From Verrucomicrobiota bacterium (lineage in GTDB: Bacteria; Verrucomicrobiota; Verrucomicrobiia; Verrucomicrobiales; DEV007), in assembly GCA_030625775.1 (NCBI GenBank), contig DAOUQC010000045.1:1-39612 (forward strand): 39,612 nucleotides of DNA, read 5' to 3'. This document shows positions 1 through 8,041 of the stretch, piece by piece. Numbering within the stretch: the first letter of the stretch is position 1; the number at the start of each line of letters is the position of its first letter. The position numbers were made by a program, and so were the translations under genes. A model generated the notes under the pieces. It ran no database searches. It saw nothing but the letters and a program-made list of their open reading frames with translations, and was not told the DNA's origin.

Positions 1-1
1 C

Positions 2-103
2 ACCGAGTTCTGGACCGATCTGCAAATCCTGCCCGCCGAACTTGGCAATGACGCTGGCATCATCGGCAGCAGCGCCCTGGCTGCAGATGCATTGGGAGAA
101 TGA
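2..103 (+). CDS. ROK-family sugar kinase, C-terminal end (partial)
   Basis: Only the last 33 codons are inside the window; the frame is open to the left edge and stops with TGA at 101-103. The encoded tail contains ELGNDAGIIGSSALA, which matches the conserved 'GNDAGIIGAAALA' ending of ROK-family glucokinases and related sugar kinases. Such enzymes phosphorylate glucose or other hexoses in the cytoplasm using ATP. The sugar specificity cannot be judged because the ATP-binding loop and the zinc-binding motif lie outside the window. It faces the asnB gene tail to tail, with 62 bases between the two stops. Confidence 0.7.
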   Translation, partial: TEFWTDLQILPAELGNDAGIIGSSALAADALGE

Positions 104-125
104 GCACTCATCCTACTCTTCTCAA

Positions 126-160
126 CTGGCATCCCAGAGGAATCCTCACCTCTTCGCCAG
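126..160. terminator. Stem-loop between convergent genes, possible terminator
   Basis: CTGGC at 126-130 pairs with GCCAG at 156-160. Inside it AGAGG near 136-140 pairs with CCTCT near 148-152. It sits in the 62-base gap between the ROK kinase stop and the asnB stop. There is no clear U-tract on either side, so an intrinsic terminator is only a guess. Confidence 0.3.
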
Positions 161-165
161 ACGCC

Positions 166-2076
166 CTAATCATCAAAGCGGATTGACTGGTCAATAAAAA
201 TCATGTGCCACAGCTCCAAAATAACCAAAGACATCACCTGCTTTAAGCTGACAAAATCCTGCCCTTGCATGCCATCGACCAGATTCCGGATCACCTTGGG
301 GTCAAAATAACCCCGCTTTTTCACCTGATCTTCATTCAAGGTCAATTCGATCAAGTCCTTGATTTTCGGGTTGGTGAAAAAATACTCCATCGGCAGAAAA
401 AATGGATTTTTGGGACGATTAGCCACTTCAGGCGGCAGCATCTTCGCCGCCAATTGACGCTCGATGATCTTATCCTTGAACCATTTTGCCTTCAGATGTG
501 GTGGCATCTGGAAGGCCAGATCAATCAATTTGTGATCGAGGAAGGGCAACCGGATCTCCAGCGAATGCGCCATGGTATTTTTATCCTGACGGATCAAAGC
601 CCAATCCTGCAGCCATTCGTCATACTGCAACTTGAGCAAGCGATCGAGGAAAGGCCCCTTCTCATCTGGTGTAGCCGCGATCCAATCGCTGCTCGCTCGC
701 AGCTGTTCATTCTCACCATAAACCGCCCGCCGATCGTCTTCACTCCACAGGGTTTTCAGAGCAAAATAATTCTCCCGCATCGGACGTTTGCGATAGGGCC
801 CCATGAATTCAACCAGACGGCGTTTGCCGCTCTCTCCAAGATAAGCAGGGAAATCAAAAAACTTATTCAGCAAACCCACCGGCATCATTTTGAGCGCCGG
901 CATCGCCAGACCCGAGTGCACAAATCCCGGCACCGTTTTTTTATACAGCTCCACCAACTGGGTGATCTTGTGAAAAGAATAACCCGCGAACATTTCATCA
1001 GCTCCCTCCCCGCCCAGCACCACTTTAAAATCCTGCGAACAACTGGCTGCCAAACGGTCAAAGGCAATGATCAAAGCATCGCCCACCGGACGGTCCATCT
1101 GCCAGATGATCTCCGGTAAACGATCAAAGTCGTCCGGCACCACATCGATTTCATGATGGGTGGTTCCCAGTAATTTGGCAGTCGCCGCCGCATCCTTGGT
1201 TTCATCAATCGGCGAGTCAAAACCCAGCGAAAACGTATGCAGGTCGGAATTAAATTCCTTCGCAGCTGCCGTGATGATTGATGAATCCACGCCCGCACTC
1301 AAGTAGGCGGCCACCGGCACATCACTGCGCATGGTGAGTTTTACGGCTTCGCGGAACTTGTGATCAAGCTGTTCCAAATACTCACCATCGGATGCGTAGT
1401 TATTGTCCTGTTTCAAGGGCGGCTGCCAGTAGCGTTTGATGATCACCTCGCCAGACGACCTCAGGGTCAGCGTGTGCCCAACGGGCAAGGTGTAGATGTC
1501 CTTGAACATCGTCTCCGGTTCCGGCACATAACGCAGGGTCAGATAAGGATCGATGGCATTGAGATTGGCCGCCCGCTCAACGTGAGGGCATTCCACAATC
1601 GCCTTGACCTCCGAAGCAAAAACAAACTTACCCTTCTGGTTCCAGTAATAAAATGGCTTCTGCCCACAACGGTCACGGGCAAAAAAAGTGTCGCCGGTCT
1701 TGCGATTGTGAACCGCAAAAGCAAACATGCCGTTGAGCTTTTGCACCACCTCCTCGCCCCATTCTTCAAAACCGTGCACCAACACCTCGGTGTCCGAATG
1801 GGTCTTGAATACATGACCACTGGCGATAAGCTGCTCGCGAAGTTCAAGGTAATTGTAGATCTCTCCATTCTGGACCACCACCAAATCTCCCGTCTCGTTA
1901 TAGATCGGCTGATCCCCGCCCTCCAGATCGATGATCGAAAGCCGACGATTGCCAAAGGCAAAACGATCCGCTTCAAAAAAACCTTCCCCATCCGGTCCGC
2001 GATGACGAAGGATTTTCGCCATGCGGCGCAAGTAGTCTGGATCATTAAAACCGGAAAATCCAAAAATCGCGCACAT
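166..2076 (-). CDS. asnB: AsnB-type glutamine-dependent amidotransferase (asparagine synthetase family)
   Basis: A 636-residue class II amidotransferase. Cys2 directly after the start Met is the expected glutaminase nucleophile (MCAIFGF), followed by RHRGPDG (25-31) and NGEIYNY (70-76) of the N-terminal glutaminase domain. The C-terminal synthetase domain carries the ATP-pyrophosphatase loop SAGVDSS (260-266; the usual form is SGGVDSS). The family releases ammonia from glutamine and transfers it to an AMP-activated carboxylate, classically aspartate. It is the last gene of a tight minus-strand operon, 13 bases after an FAD oxidoreductase gene, which in turn follows a Rossmann/SAF dehydrogenase gene. 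Many AsnB paralogues in such settings amidate sugars or other acids rather than aspartate, so true asparagine synthesis is likely but not certain. Length is normal for the family. Confidence 0.9.
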   Translation of the reverse strand: MCAIFGFSGFNDPDYLRRMAKILRHRGPDGEGFFEADRFAFGNRRLSIIDLEGGDQPIYNETGDLVVVQNGEIYNYLELREQLIASGHVFKTHSDTEVLVHGFEEWGEEVVQKLNGMFAFAVHNRKTGDTFFARDRCGQKPFYYWNQKGKFVFASEVKAIVECPHVERAANLNAIDPYLTLRYVPEPETMFKDIYTLPVGHTLTLRSSGEVIIKRYWQPPLKQDNNYASDGEYLEQLDHKFREAVKLTMRSDVPVAAYLSAGVDSSIITAAAKEFNSDLHTFSLGFDSPIDETKDAAATAKLLGTTHHEIDVVPDDFDRLPEIIWQMDRPVGDALIIAFDRLAASCSQDFKVVLGGEGADEMFAGYSFHKITQLVELYKKTVPGFVHSGLAMPALKMMPVGLLNKFFDFPAYLGESGKRRLVEFMGPYRKRPMRENYFALKTLWSEDDRRAVYGENEQLRASSDWIAATPDEKGPFLDRLLKLQYDEWLQDWALIRQDKNTMAHSLEIRLPFLDHKLIDLAFQMPPHLKAKWFKDKIIERQLAAKMLPPEVANRPKNPFFLPMEYFFTNPKIKDLIELTLNEDQVKKRGYFDPKVIRNLVDGMQGQDFVSLKQVMSLVILELWHMIFIDQSIRFDD

Positions 2077-2089
2077 GAGTCTAAAGGGT

Positions 2090-3520
2090 TTAACTGCTCA
2101 GCCCGGCTTCCTGTTTGAGAATTTCATCTGCCGCATCCGCCCCCATACGCATCGCGCTGTGCATATTTGGATAACAAAAACCTCCCTGACGTCCCACCGA
2201 TCGAACATTCTCAAGTGAAAGCACAAAATCCTGCACAGCCTGCAAATGAGGCTCAAAACCGAGATCAAATACCGGATACCCATGTTTTGTCCTCAGCACA
2301 TGCGTCTCGACAATTTCTTCTTTTGTGCAAATCCCCTCGTCCGCGAGATCGGCTGCAATCTTATCAATGAAAGACTGGTCGCCATTCCACTTCTCATCCC
2401 CCACTTCACAAGTCGTTTCAACAATCAGGACCGTGTGATCCGCCGGCCGCACCGTCAGGCCCGCATTTTTTGGCTCACCCACACGGTGAAAACAACGACT
2501 ACGATAATAAATATAAAGCGAGTTGATGGCTTTCTCCTTGTTCACCAACAAACCGTAAACCGCAATTGGCTTGGTTCGCAGTTGATCCGCCGCTTCACGA
2601 ACTTCATCCGGAGCGAGTTCACCTGAAGCTTTCACAAAATCATGAATCGGGATCGTTGAAATCACCTCGTCACAGCTAATTTCATGTTCCTCTGCCCCCT
2701 CTCCTTTCCGAGCATCCCGATAGCTAACCGCTGTGATACGATCCCCCTCCCGGTGAATCCCACATACTTCTGCATTGGTAATCACCCGGCAGCCAAGCTT
2801 CTCGATCTCACCCGCCAGGCAGCGGGCCATGCCCTCGGCCCCATTACGTGAATAATGCAAGGTCTCCTCGGAAAGTGCACTTTCCACCGCCCCGCCCTCC
2901 TTTTCCTTGACCCCGAATTTGCCGAGAACCTTCTTGATCACGTCCACCGCCGACAGCCGTGGCATTTTGGTGGTAATAAAAGTCGCCGACAACTCAGTAG
3001 TCGGAAAACCCCAGTAATTCTCAGTGAAATCTTTAAAGAAAAAACGATACAACGGTTTGCCATACAGTTGGATCAGCGCCTCCTCCGCATTCTGCGGCTC
3101 CTTGGGATTGATCTTATTGAGAAACTGATAAAAAAGCAAACCTACCGAACAACGAATGAGCATGATCTTCGGCATACCCTTGACCATGTCACCGAACTGC
3201 AACGGGTAACGATAAAAAGCCCCCGCCCACTTGATCGTTGCATTCAAGGGCACCTCAATCCTCTCATCTCCCATGATGCCCTTGATCGTCTCGAAAACCT
3301 CCTTGTCAAAAGCATGCAACATATGACAACCGAGATCATAAAAATTCTCGCCACGCTTGTGCCCGCGTGCCAAACCACCGGTCACCTCCTCCTTTTCGAG
3401 CAAAATGACTTTTTTCCCCGCCTTGGCCAGTGTCAATGCCGCATACATGCCACAAGGACCTCCGCCCAATACGACAATTTCATCCGATGATGTTTTCTCG
3501 ACTTCGCTGGGCGACTCCAC
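2090..3520 (-). CDS. FAD-dependent oxidoreductase (protoporphyrinogen oxidase / UDP-galactopyranose mutase-like fold)
   Basis: A 476-residue flavoprotein. The N-terminal dinucleotide-binding site is visible as VVLGGGPCG (16-24), followed about 15 residues later by LLEKEE, whose Glu normally binds the FAD ribose. Next comes the GGLA segment typical of the amine oxidase/phytoene desaturase/protoporphyrinogen oxidase superfamily. The C-terminal stretch SVGRQGGFCYPNMH followed by an alanine-rich helix is the usual second FAD contact. I see no signal peptide, so it is expected in the cytoplasm. Relatives are often found in polysaccharide clusters, where they are annotated as UDP-galactopyranose mutase-like or as unnamed NAD(P)-binding proteins; the substrate is not identifiable here. 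It lies 15 bases downstream of the Rossmann/SAF gene and 13 bases upstream of asnB, so the three are almost certainly one transcript. Confidence 0.8.
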   Translation of the reverse strand: MESPSEVEKTSSDEIVVLGGGPCGMYAALTLAKAGKKVILLEKEEVTGGLARGHKRGENFYDLGCHMLHAFDKEVFETIKGIMGDERIEVPLNATIKWAGAFYRYPLQFGDMVKGMPKIMLIRCSVGLLFYQFLNKINPKEPQNAEEALIQLYGKPLYRFFFKDFTENYWGFPTTELSATFITTKMPRLSAVDVIKKVLGKFGVKEKEGGAVESALSEETLHYSRNGAEGMARCLAGEIEKLGCRVITNAEVCGIHREGDRITAVSYRDARKGEGAEEHEISCDEVISTIPIHDFVKASGELAPDEVREAADQLRTKPIAVYGLLVNKEKAINSLYIYYRSRCFHRVGEPKNAGLTVRPADHTVLIVETTCEVGDEKWNGDQSFIDKIAADLADEGICTKEEIVETHVLRTKHGYPVFDLGFEPHLQAVQDFVLSLENVRSVGRQGGFCYPNMHSAMRMGADAADEILKQEAGLSS

Positions 3521-3535
3521 AGTATTAACTGGATT

Positions 3536-4807
3536 TCAAATTTCAGCCTGACGCTGAAGCAACCGATGCAACAGGATATCAGGAAACTCTACGTCATCCG
3601 CTTTCACTGCTTCATCCTTGGCAATATCCCGCTTCAAGACCGCCTTCTTTCCAGGCTCCCCTTCCAGCAAGGCTATCGCCAAATGATTATCTGCATTGGC
3701 CGCTTCACAAGTCCGGATCAGCCCATAACACTCAGCACCACCAATACTGTGCTCAACTTCCTGCCCGGCTTTCAAATCCGTCTTTGCGTAAGCATACACA
3801 TCGGCCACCTGACCGTGATCCGGAACCAGAATCGCTTTCCTATTCAGACAAACCTTGGCTATGGCCCGAGGTGTTTCAAGGTGGCACAAATGATACGGAC
3901 GGGAGAACAAATAATACGGACCATCTCCCAACTTATAATATTGCAAATACGGCTTTTGGAATTCCGCATCGCAACGACCCACCACATAAACCCCGCCCCC
4001 GGGTTCAGCACCAAGAATGTAGTCGACCCGTCCTTTGCCCTCGTAAGCATCAAAGTCAAACGAGCTCATCACCTCGCTCACCTCGCTACATACGGGGCCC
4101 TCCATACCATCCACGAATGGCACCAAACCCGTTGCATTACAGATCAAGGCCATTTCCACATTCAGCTTGGTGCCGTCTGTATAGGCACAACACTGGACCG
4201 CACTCAAATTACGTTTGTCCGCCTCATGTCGAATAGAATCGGGAGTGGCATACCGGTCGAGGAAACCTTTGATGTTGCCCGCCTGAACGATATCAAATCC
4301 CCACATTTCGATTTCGTCGATCATCGTCATGATGACCCCGTGCTGGTCACCAGCGTCACTGGTCACGATGACATTTTTCTTCGCTGCCTCGGCATTCAAC
4401 AGCGGGCCATACACAAGGTCGACCTCTGCATTCATCAAAATGACGTGCATACCTCCCTCAATCGCAGCCAGACAATATTCCGCCGCCTCCGCAATCGCGT
4501 TGGTAGCTTCCACAAAAGCTTCCAGCTTGAGCTCGTCGTTGCGCTTCAGCAAACTCAAAGCATCAGTCGAAATCAGAACCTGTTTGTCGGTCAAAGCAGG
4601 AATGCTCCTCCCATCAAACTCCACCGGTTCCAGATTAATCAGCTCTGCCGCTTTGCGAGCAGCCTCAAGATCAATGTCAGCGATGAAACCAAGCTCCATG
4701 CTCGGTGTTGTGCTGACCTGCCAGGCGATGCCTCGCCCCATTGCCCCTGCACCCACCAGTCCAACCCGAATGGGATTACCCTCTCTCTGACGTAATTGTT
4801 TAAGCAT
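3536..4807 (-). CDS. Homoserine dehydrogenase-like Rossmann protein with C-terminal SAF domain
   Basis: A 423-residue protein. The N-terminus has a Rossmann dinucleotide-binding loop VGLVGAGAMG (15-24) followed by an acidic residue pair in FIADID, which favours NAD over NADP. The C-terminal roughly 80 residues (DLKAGQEV, then the duplicated-looking RDIAKDEAV) resemble the SAF fold found in sialic acid synthase, antifreeze proteins and FlgA. This architecture matches what I recall as COG4091, 'predicted homoserine dehydrogenase with SAF domain', whose reaction is poorly defined. It is the first gene of the three-gene operon with the FAD oxidoreductase and asnB. Lack of a signal peptide puts it in the cytoplasm. 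Homoserine dehydrogenase activity should not be assumed. The likely promoter lies in 4808-5094, which it shares with the divergent cytochrome/VCBS gene. Confidence 0.8.
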   Translation of the reverse strand: MLKQLRQREGNPIRVGLVGAGAMGRGIAWQVSTTPSMELGFIADIDLEAARKAAELINLEPVEFDGRSIPALTDKQVLISTDALSLLKRNDELKLEAFVEATNAIAEAAEYCLAAIEGGMHVILMNAEVDLVYGPLLNAEAAKKNVIVTSDAGDQHGVIMTMIDEIEMWGFDIVQAGNIKGFLDRYATPDSIRHEADKRNLSAVQCCAYTDGTKLNVEMALICNATGLVPFVDGMEGPVCSEVSEVMSSFDFDAYEGKGRVDYILGAEPGGGVYVVGRCDAEFQKPYLQYYKLGDGPYYLFSRPYHLCHLETPRAIAKVCLNRKAILVPDHGQVADVYAYAKTDLKAGQEVEHSIGGAECYGLIRTCEAANADNHLAIALLEGEPGKKAVLKRDIAKDEAVKADDVEFPDILLHRLLQRQAEI

Positions 4808-4843
4808 GATTTGTGATTAAAAATTAAATATTTACACGCATTT

Positions 4844-4875
4844 ACCCAGCACCCTGATACAAGTGCTTGCTGGGT
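4844..4875. other. Inverted repeat in the leader of the Rossmann/SAF-FAD-asnB operon
   Basis: ACCCAGCA (4844-4851) and TGCTGGGT (4868-4875) form a perfect 8-bp inverted repeat with a 16-base spacer. A second short pair, AGCAC (4848-4852) and GTGCT (4863-4867), overlaps it. It lies 37 bases upstream of the operon's first start codon and about 220 bases before the divergent VCBS gene. It could be an operator or a leader hairpin; nothing in the sequence decides. Confidence 0.35.
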
Positions 4876-5094
4876 TCTACCTGCTTACCTGCATCCAACA
4901 ACCATACGACAAACGCCTGATCCCAGATACACCTGCCTATTTATGGTTCTCAGACCGCTAAGTGCAAGAAATAATATGACTTCCGCCCGCTTTCGTCAGG
5001 ATGCCTGATTTACTGAAAAAAGACTCTTTTCCACCTTTCAACATCTATCTCATGACGAAATAATGTTTGCCAAAGCCTCCTCTCAGACGGAAGA

Positions 5095-6663
5095 ATGGGG
5101 GTAAATTGCAGTAAAAACCGCATGCCACGCCTACCCAATTGTTTTTTAATCATCGCCTTGCTCGCAGGCTGGCTGACATTTTCCTCTTCCGCTGTAGCCA
5201 GCGAGGCCAAAACCCCGGCAGAAATACTCGCTGCGGACAGGGCGATTTACAAAGGCGTGCCTGATTCCGTCCTCCAGTTGCGCCGCGCAGCCTGCGCCAT
5301 TTGCCACAGCGTCCCCGATCCCATGGACATGCCACGTGCGGCCTGGGCACGGGTGATCCAGGACATGAGAGGGCACCTGCAAAACCAGAATGTCCCGCTC
5401 ACTGATCAGCAAAACGCTGAACTGCTGCACTTTTACCAGAGCTTCAGCTTGGAAAGACTGCCTCGACTACCCAATGACTTCCTGCCCCCCAAACTGACTT
5501 TTGAAAAACACTCCGTTGGCAATCCTCCCTCAAGCCCACGGCCTCATGTCACCAACGTCAACATCACCGATCTCGATCAGGATGGAAAGGCCGATGTCAT
5601 CGTCTGTGATGAACTGCTCGGAACCGTATCGTGGCTTCCCTACCAAAAAGGCGGCCCCTCCCCTGAATCACCTACAGAGGAAATCGAACTCGCCATGGTA
5701 CTGGCACCCGTGCACACCGAAGTGTTTGATTTTGACGGCGACGGCGATCTGGACATTGCCGTCGCTTCGATGGGTTACATGCATCCTAATGACCTGCTCA
5801 TTGGCGAAGCCGTCCTCCTGATTAATGACGGTCAACAAAACTTTGAAAAGCGAGTGCTTATTTCCGGCACCCCGCGCATCTCCGATATGCAACCCGGAGA
5901 CATCGATGGCGATGGCGACATCGATTTCGGACTCGCCATGTTTGGTTGGCGCACCACTGGAGCCGTTGGTTGGCTGGAACAAGTCAGCCCCGAAAAATTC
6001 GAACTTCATACGATTGCGCAAATCAATGGAGTGATGCACATGGAACTCGTCGATCTGGATCAAGACGGACGACTTGATCTGGTCACCTTGATCAGTCAAC
6101 AGCATGAAATGCTCCTGCGCTTCATGAACAAGGGGGAGGGCAAATTTGATCCTTTTCCAATTGGCGAAGCCAAGCACCCCACTTTTGGATCCTCTGGTTT
6201 TCAAGTCGTCGATCTCGATCAGGACGGCGACCCGGACATCCTCTACTCCAACGGTGACCTGATGGATACCGACCCCTCCCCCAAACCCTATCACGGCATC
6301 CAATGGCTCGAAAATACCGGTGATCTCAATTTTGTCTTCCATGACATCACCCGCTACCACAGCTGTTACCGGGCGGTAGCAGCAGATCTGGATGGCGACG
6401 GCGACATGGATGTCATCGGCTCCAGCCTCTACTTCGACTGGAAAACCCACGACCTGCCCAGCCTCATCTGGCTCGAAAATGACGGCAAGCAGAACTTCAC
6501 CCGTCGACGCATCGCCTATTCACCCAGCAATCTCGCCACTATCGATGTCGGTGATCTCGATGGCGACCAACGCCCCGACATCATTGGCGGCGGTATGCAT
6601 GTGCCCGGCCCTCTGGGCAGGGTGGGACGGATCACTACCTGGCTGAACAAAGGCCGGCCTTAG
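5095..6663 (+). CDS. Exported protein with cytochrome c-type heme motif and VCBS/FG-GAP repeats
   Basis: A 522-residue protein with an N-terminal hydrophobic signal sequence (CFLIIALLAGWLTF) ending in an Ala-rich cleavage region. Residues 67-71 are CAICH, a heme-c attachment motif, inside a short helical segment (about 40-130) that resembles a single-heme cytochrome module. From about 155 to the end there are seven acidic calcium-loop repeats of the VCBS/FG-GAP type, for example DFDGDGDLDIAV, DIDGDGDIDF and DLDGDGDMDVIG. Such repeats form a beta-propeller in extracellular or periplasmic proteins. A second in-frame ATG at 5122 gives a tidier signal peptide (MPRLPNC...) and may be the real start; neither start has a convincing ribosome binding site. 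Possible roles are electron transfer coupled to binding or oxidation of an extracellular substrate. The function is unknown, but the domain composition is clear. Confidence 0.8.
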   Translation: MGVNCSKNRMPRLPNCFLIIALLAGWLTFSSSAVASEAKTPAEILAADRAIYKGVPDSVLQLRRAACAICHSVPDPMDMPRAAWARVIQDMRGHLQNQNVPLTDQQNAELLHFYQSFSLERLPRLPNDFLPPKLTFEKHSVGNPPSSPRPHVTNVNITDLDQDGKADVIVCDELLGTVSWLPYQKGGPSPESPTEEIELAMVLAPVHTEVFDFDGDGDLDIAVASMGYMHPNDLLIGEAVLLINDGQQNFEKRVLISGTPRISDMQPGDIDGDGDIDFGLAMFGWRTTGAVGWLEQVSPEKFELHTIAQINGVMHMELVDLDQDGRLDLVTLISQQHEMLLRFMNKGEGKFDPFPIGEAKHPTFGSSGFQVVDLDQDGDPDILYSNGDLMDTDPSPKPYHGIQWLENTGDLNFVFHDITRYHSCYRAVAADLDGDGDMDVIGSSLYFDWKTHDLPSLIWLENDGKQNFTRRRIAYSPSNLATIDVGDLDGDQRPDIIGGGMHVPGPLGRVGRITTWLNKGRP

Positions 6664-6684
6664 ACAGGGGCTGCTACCAGTCTG

Positions 6685-7056
6685 CTAATAGTAGCTCGGC
6701 CGCCTTTGATCCCGCTGATAATATCCATCTGAAGGGGCGGGCGGTGGTGGCGGATATCCCCGATTGTTTCTTTGATCGTAGTATGGTTGGCGACTTTGAT
6801 TGTCGTAATACTGCCGCTCACGATCATCGCGGGCGCTTCCTATCAAAGCTCCACCCGCCACACCGGCAGCCGTGCCAATTGCAGCTCCCTCAAGCCCTCG
6901 CCCTGACTGATGCCCTATAATGGCTCCAGCTCCAGCTCCAATCAGTCCCCCAATCACCGCTCCATTCTTGGTATTCGGTGCGTATTGGCTGCATGATGTT
7001 GAGGAAATTCCAAGGGCCACCACAGCGGCCAGAATAAAAAAATTGCTTCGGTTCAT
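6685..7056 (-). CDS. Glycine-zipper lipoprotein, small envelope protein
   Basis: A 123-residue protein. The N-terminus is a lipoprotein signal: a hydrophobic core (FFILAAVVALGI) then SSTSC, a plausible lipobox with Cys22 as the lipidated residue. Residues about 32-75 form a glycine zipper (AVIGGLIGAGAGAIIGHQSG and a second GAAIGTAAGVAGGALIG), as in SlyB/Lpp-associated and YMGG-type outer membrane proteins. The C-terminal third is rich in Tyr, Arg, Gln and Pro and looks disordered. It is probably an outer-membrane-associated lipoprotein involved in envelope integrity; the precise role is unknown. It converges on the VCBS gene with only 21 bases between the stops. Confidence 0.75.
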   Translation of the reverse strand: MNRSNFFILAAVVALGISSTSCSQYAPNTKNGAVIGGLIGAGAGAIIGHQSGRGLEGAAIGTAAGVAGGALIGSARDDRERQYYDNQSRQPYYDQRNNRGYPPPPPAPSDGYYQRDQRRPSYY

Positions 7057-7268
7057 AACTTTATCGATTAGATTTTAGTTTCAGCGTTACCACTTTGACG
7101 CATTTGTCTTAACTATTATTCACTTCTCCAAATAAAAAATGCTGGTTTTCCATCAAAACTCCGGGAAAACTCACTGATTCTCTGACCGGTCCCATGTTAT
7201 ATTACCCTCCAGTTGACGCAAGCGACACTTTTGCTAGCTTTCCCCAACCTCTACCCCCGTCTAAATCC

Positions 7269-8036
7269 ATGAAAACCCACCCCGCACTTCTCATTCTCTT
7301 TTTCTGTTTATCCGCCATGCTTACCGCACCCGGGGCCTTGGGGAAAGATGAGCAAATCTACGAACTGCGCACCTATCACGCCTCTCCCGGCAAGCTTGAC
7401 GCCCTGCTGTCCCGTTTTCGAGACCACACCGTCGAACTTTTTAAAAAACACGGCATGAGCAATGTCGCCTACTGGGTACCTGCCAAAAACGACGAACAAA
7501 TTCTAATTTACCTGATGGCTTATCCCAATCGCAAAAAACGCGATGAGATGTGGAAAGCTTTTGCCAACGATCCGGACTGGAAATCGGCCTACGCCGCTTC
7601 AACCAAAAATGGCAAATTGATCACAAAAGTGGATCAGGTTTTCCTCAAACCCACCGACTGGTCACCCTCTTTCAAAATCGACAAACAGACACCCGAACGC
7701 CTTTTCGAACTGCGGCGTTACACCACCAATCCCGGAAAACTGCCCAACATTCATGCTCGATTCAGAGATCACACTATTGACCTGTTCAAGCAACACGGCA
7801 TGGACAACCTGGCTTATTTCCTCCTGCTGCCTGGTCAAGAAGGCGCAGATAATACCCTCGTTTATTTCCTCGCCCACAAAGACGAAACCTCGCGCAAACA
7901 ATCTTTCTCAGGCTTTGGTAAAGATCCCGCCTGGCAGTCCGCTCGCAAAGCATCGGAAGTCGACGGTAAAATCCTCATCAAAGGAGGAGTAAAATCGATC
8001 CTGATGATACCAACCGATTTTTCTCCGACTCAATAA
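7269..8036 (+). CDS. Exported double-NIPSNAP domain protein
   Basis: A 255-residue protein with a signal peptide (MKTHPALLILFFCLSAML, cleavage near Ala-Leu-Gly). Two tandem copies of the NIPSNAP ferredoxin-like domain follow. The first opens with IYELRTYHASPGKLD and contains FRDHTVELFKKHGM. The second opens with LFELRRYTTNPGKLP and contains FRDHTIDLFKQHGM. The two halves are clearly related by internal duplication. The open frame extends upstream to 7194, but the added 25 codons precede an ideal signal peptide, so the ATG at 7269 is preferred. Exported NIPSNAP proteins are common in Verrucomicrobiota and Planctomycetota; their biochemical role is not established. The stop codon lies 5 bases before the 3' end of rnpB on the opposite strand, so the two genes are tail to tail. 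Confidence 0.85.
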   Translation: MKTHPALLILFFCLSAMLTAPGALGKDEQIYELRTYHASPGKLDALLSRFRDHTVELFKKHGMSNVAYWVPAKNDEQILIYLMAYPNRKKRDEMWKAFANDPDWKSAYAASTKNGKLITKVDQVFLKPTDWSPSFKIDKQTPERLFELRRYTTNPGKLPNIHARFRDHTIDLFKQHGMDNLAYFLLLPGQEGADNTLVYFLAHKDETSRKQSFSGFGKDPAWQSARKASEVDGKILIKGGVKSILMIPTDFSPTQ

Positions 8037-8041
8037 AAAGT

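Noticed and set aside
265-1119. 284-codon plus-strand open frame opposite asnB
   Set aside because: The complementary strand encodes the conserved synthetase domain. The antisense product shows no family signature.
3566-4795. 409-codon plus-strand open frame opposite the Rossmann/SAF gene
   Set aside because: It is antisense to a gene with clear Rossmann and SAF motifs. Its own product is rich in His, Ile, Asn and Arg without any domain pattern, as expected for a shadow frame.
5668-6450. Repeated DNA in the VCBS gene considered as a tandem repeat or CRISPR-like array
   Set aside because: The repeats are protein-level calcium-loop motifs with irregular spacing and divergent DNA; there are no constant-length spacers.
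7145-7170. Inverted repeat GTTTTCC/GGAAAAC upstream of the NIPSNAP gene
   Set aside because: A 7-bp A/T-biased stem in an AT-rich gap is weak and has no positional support as an operator or terminator.
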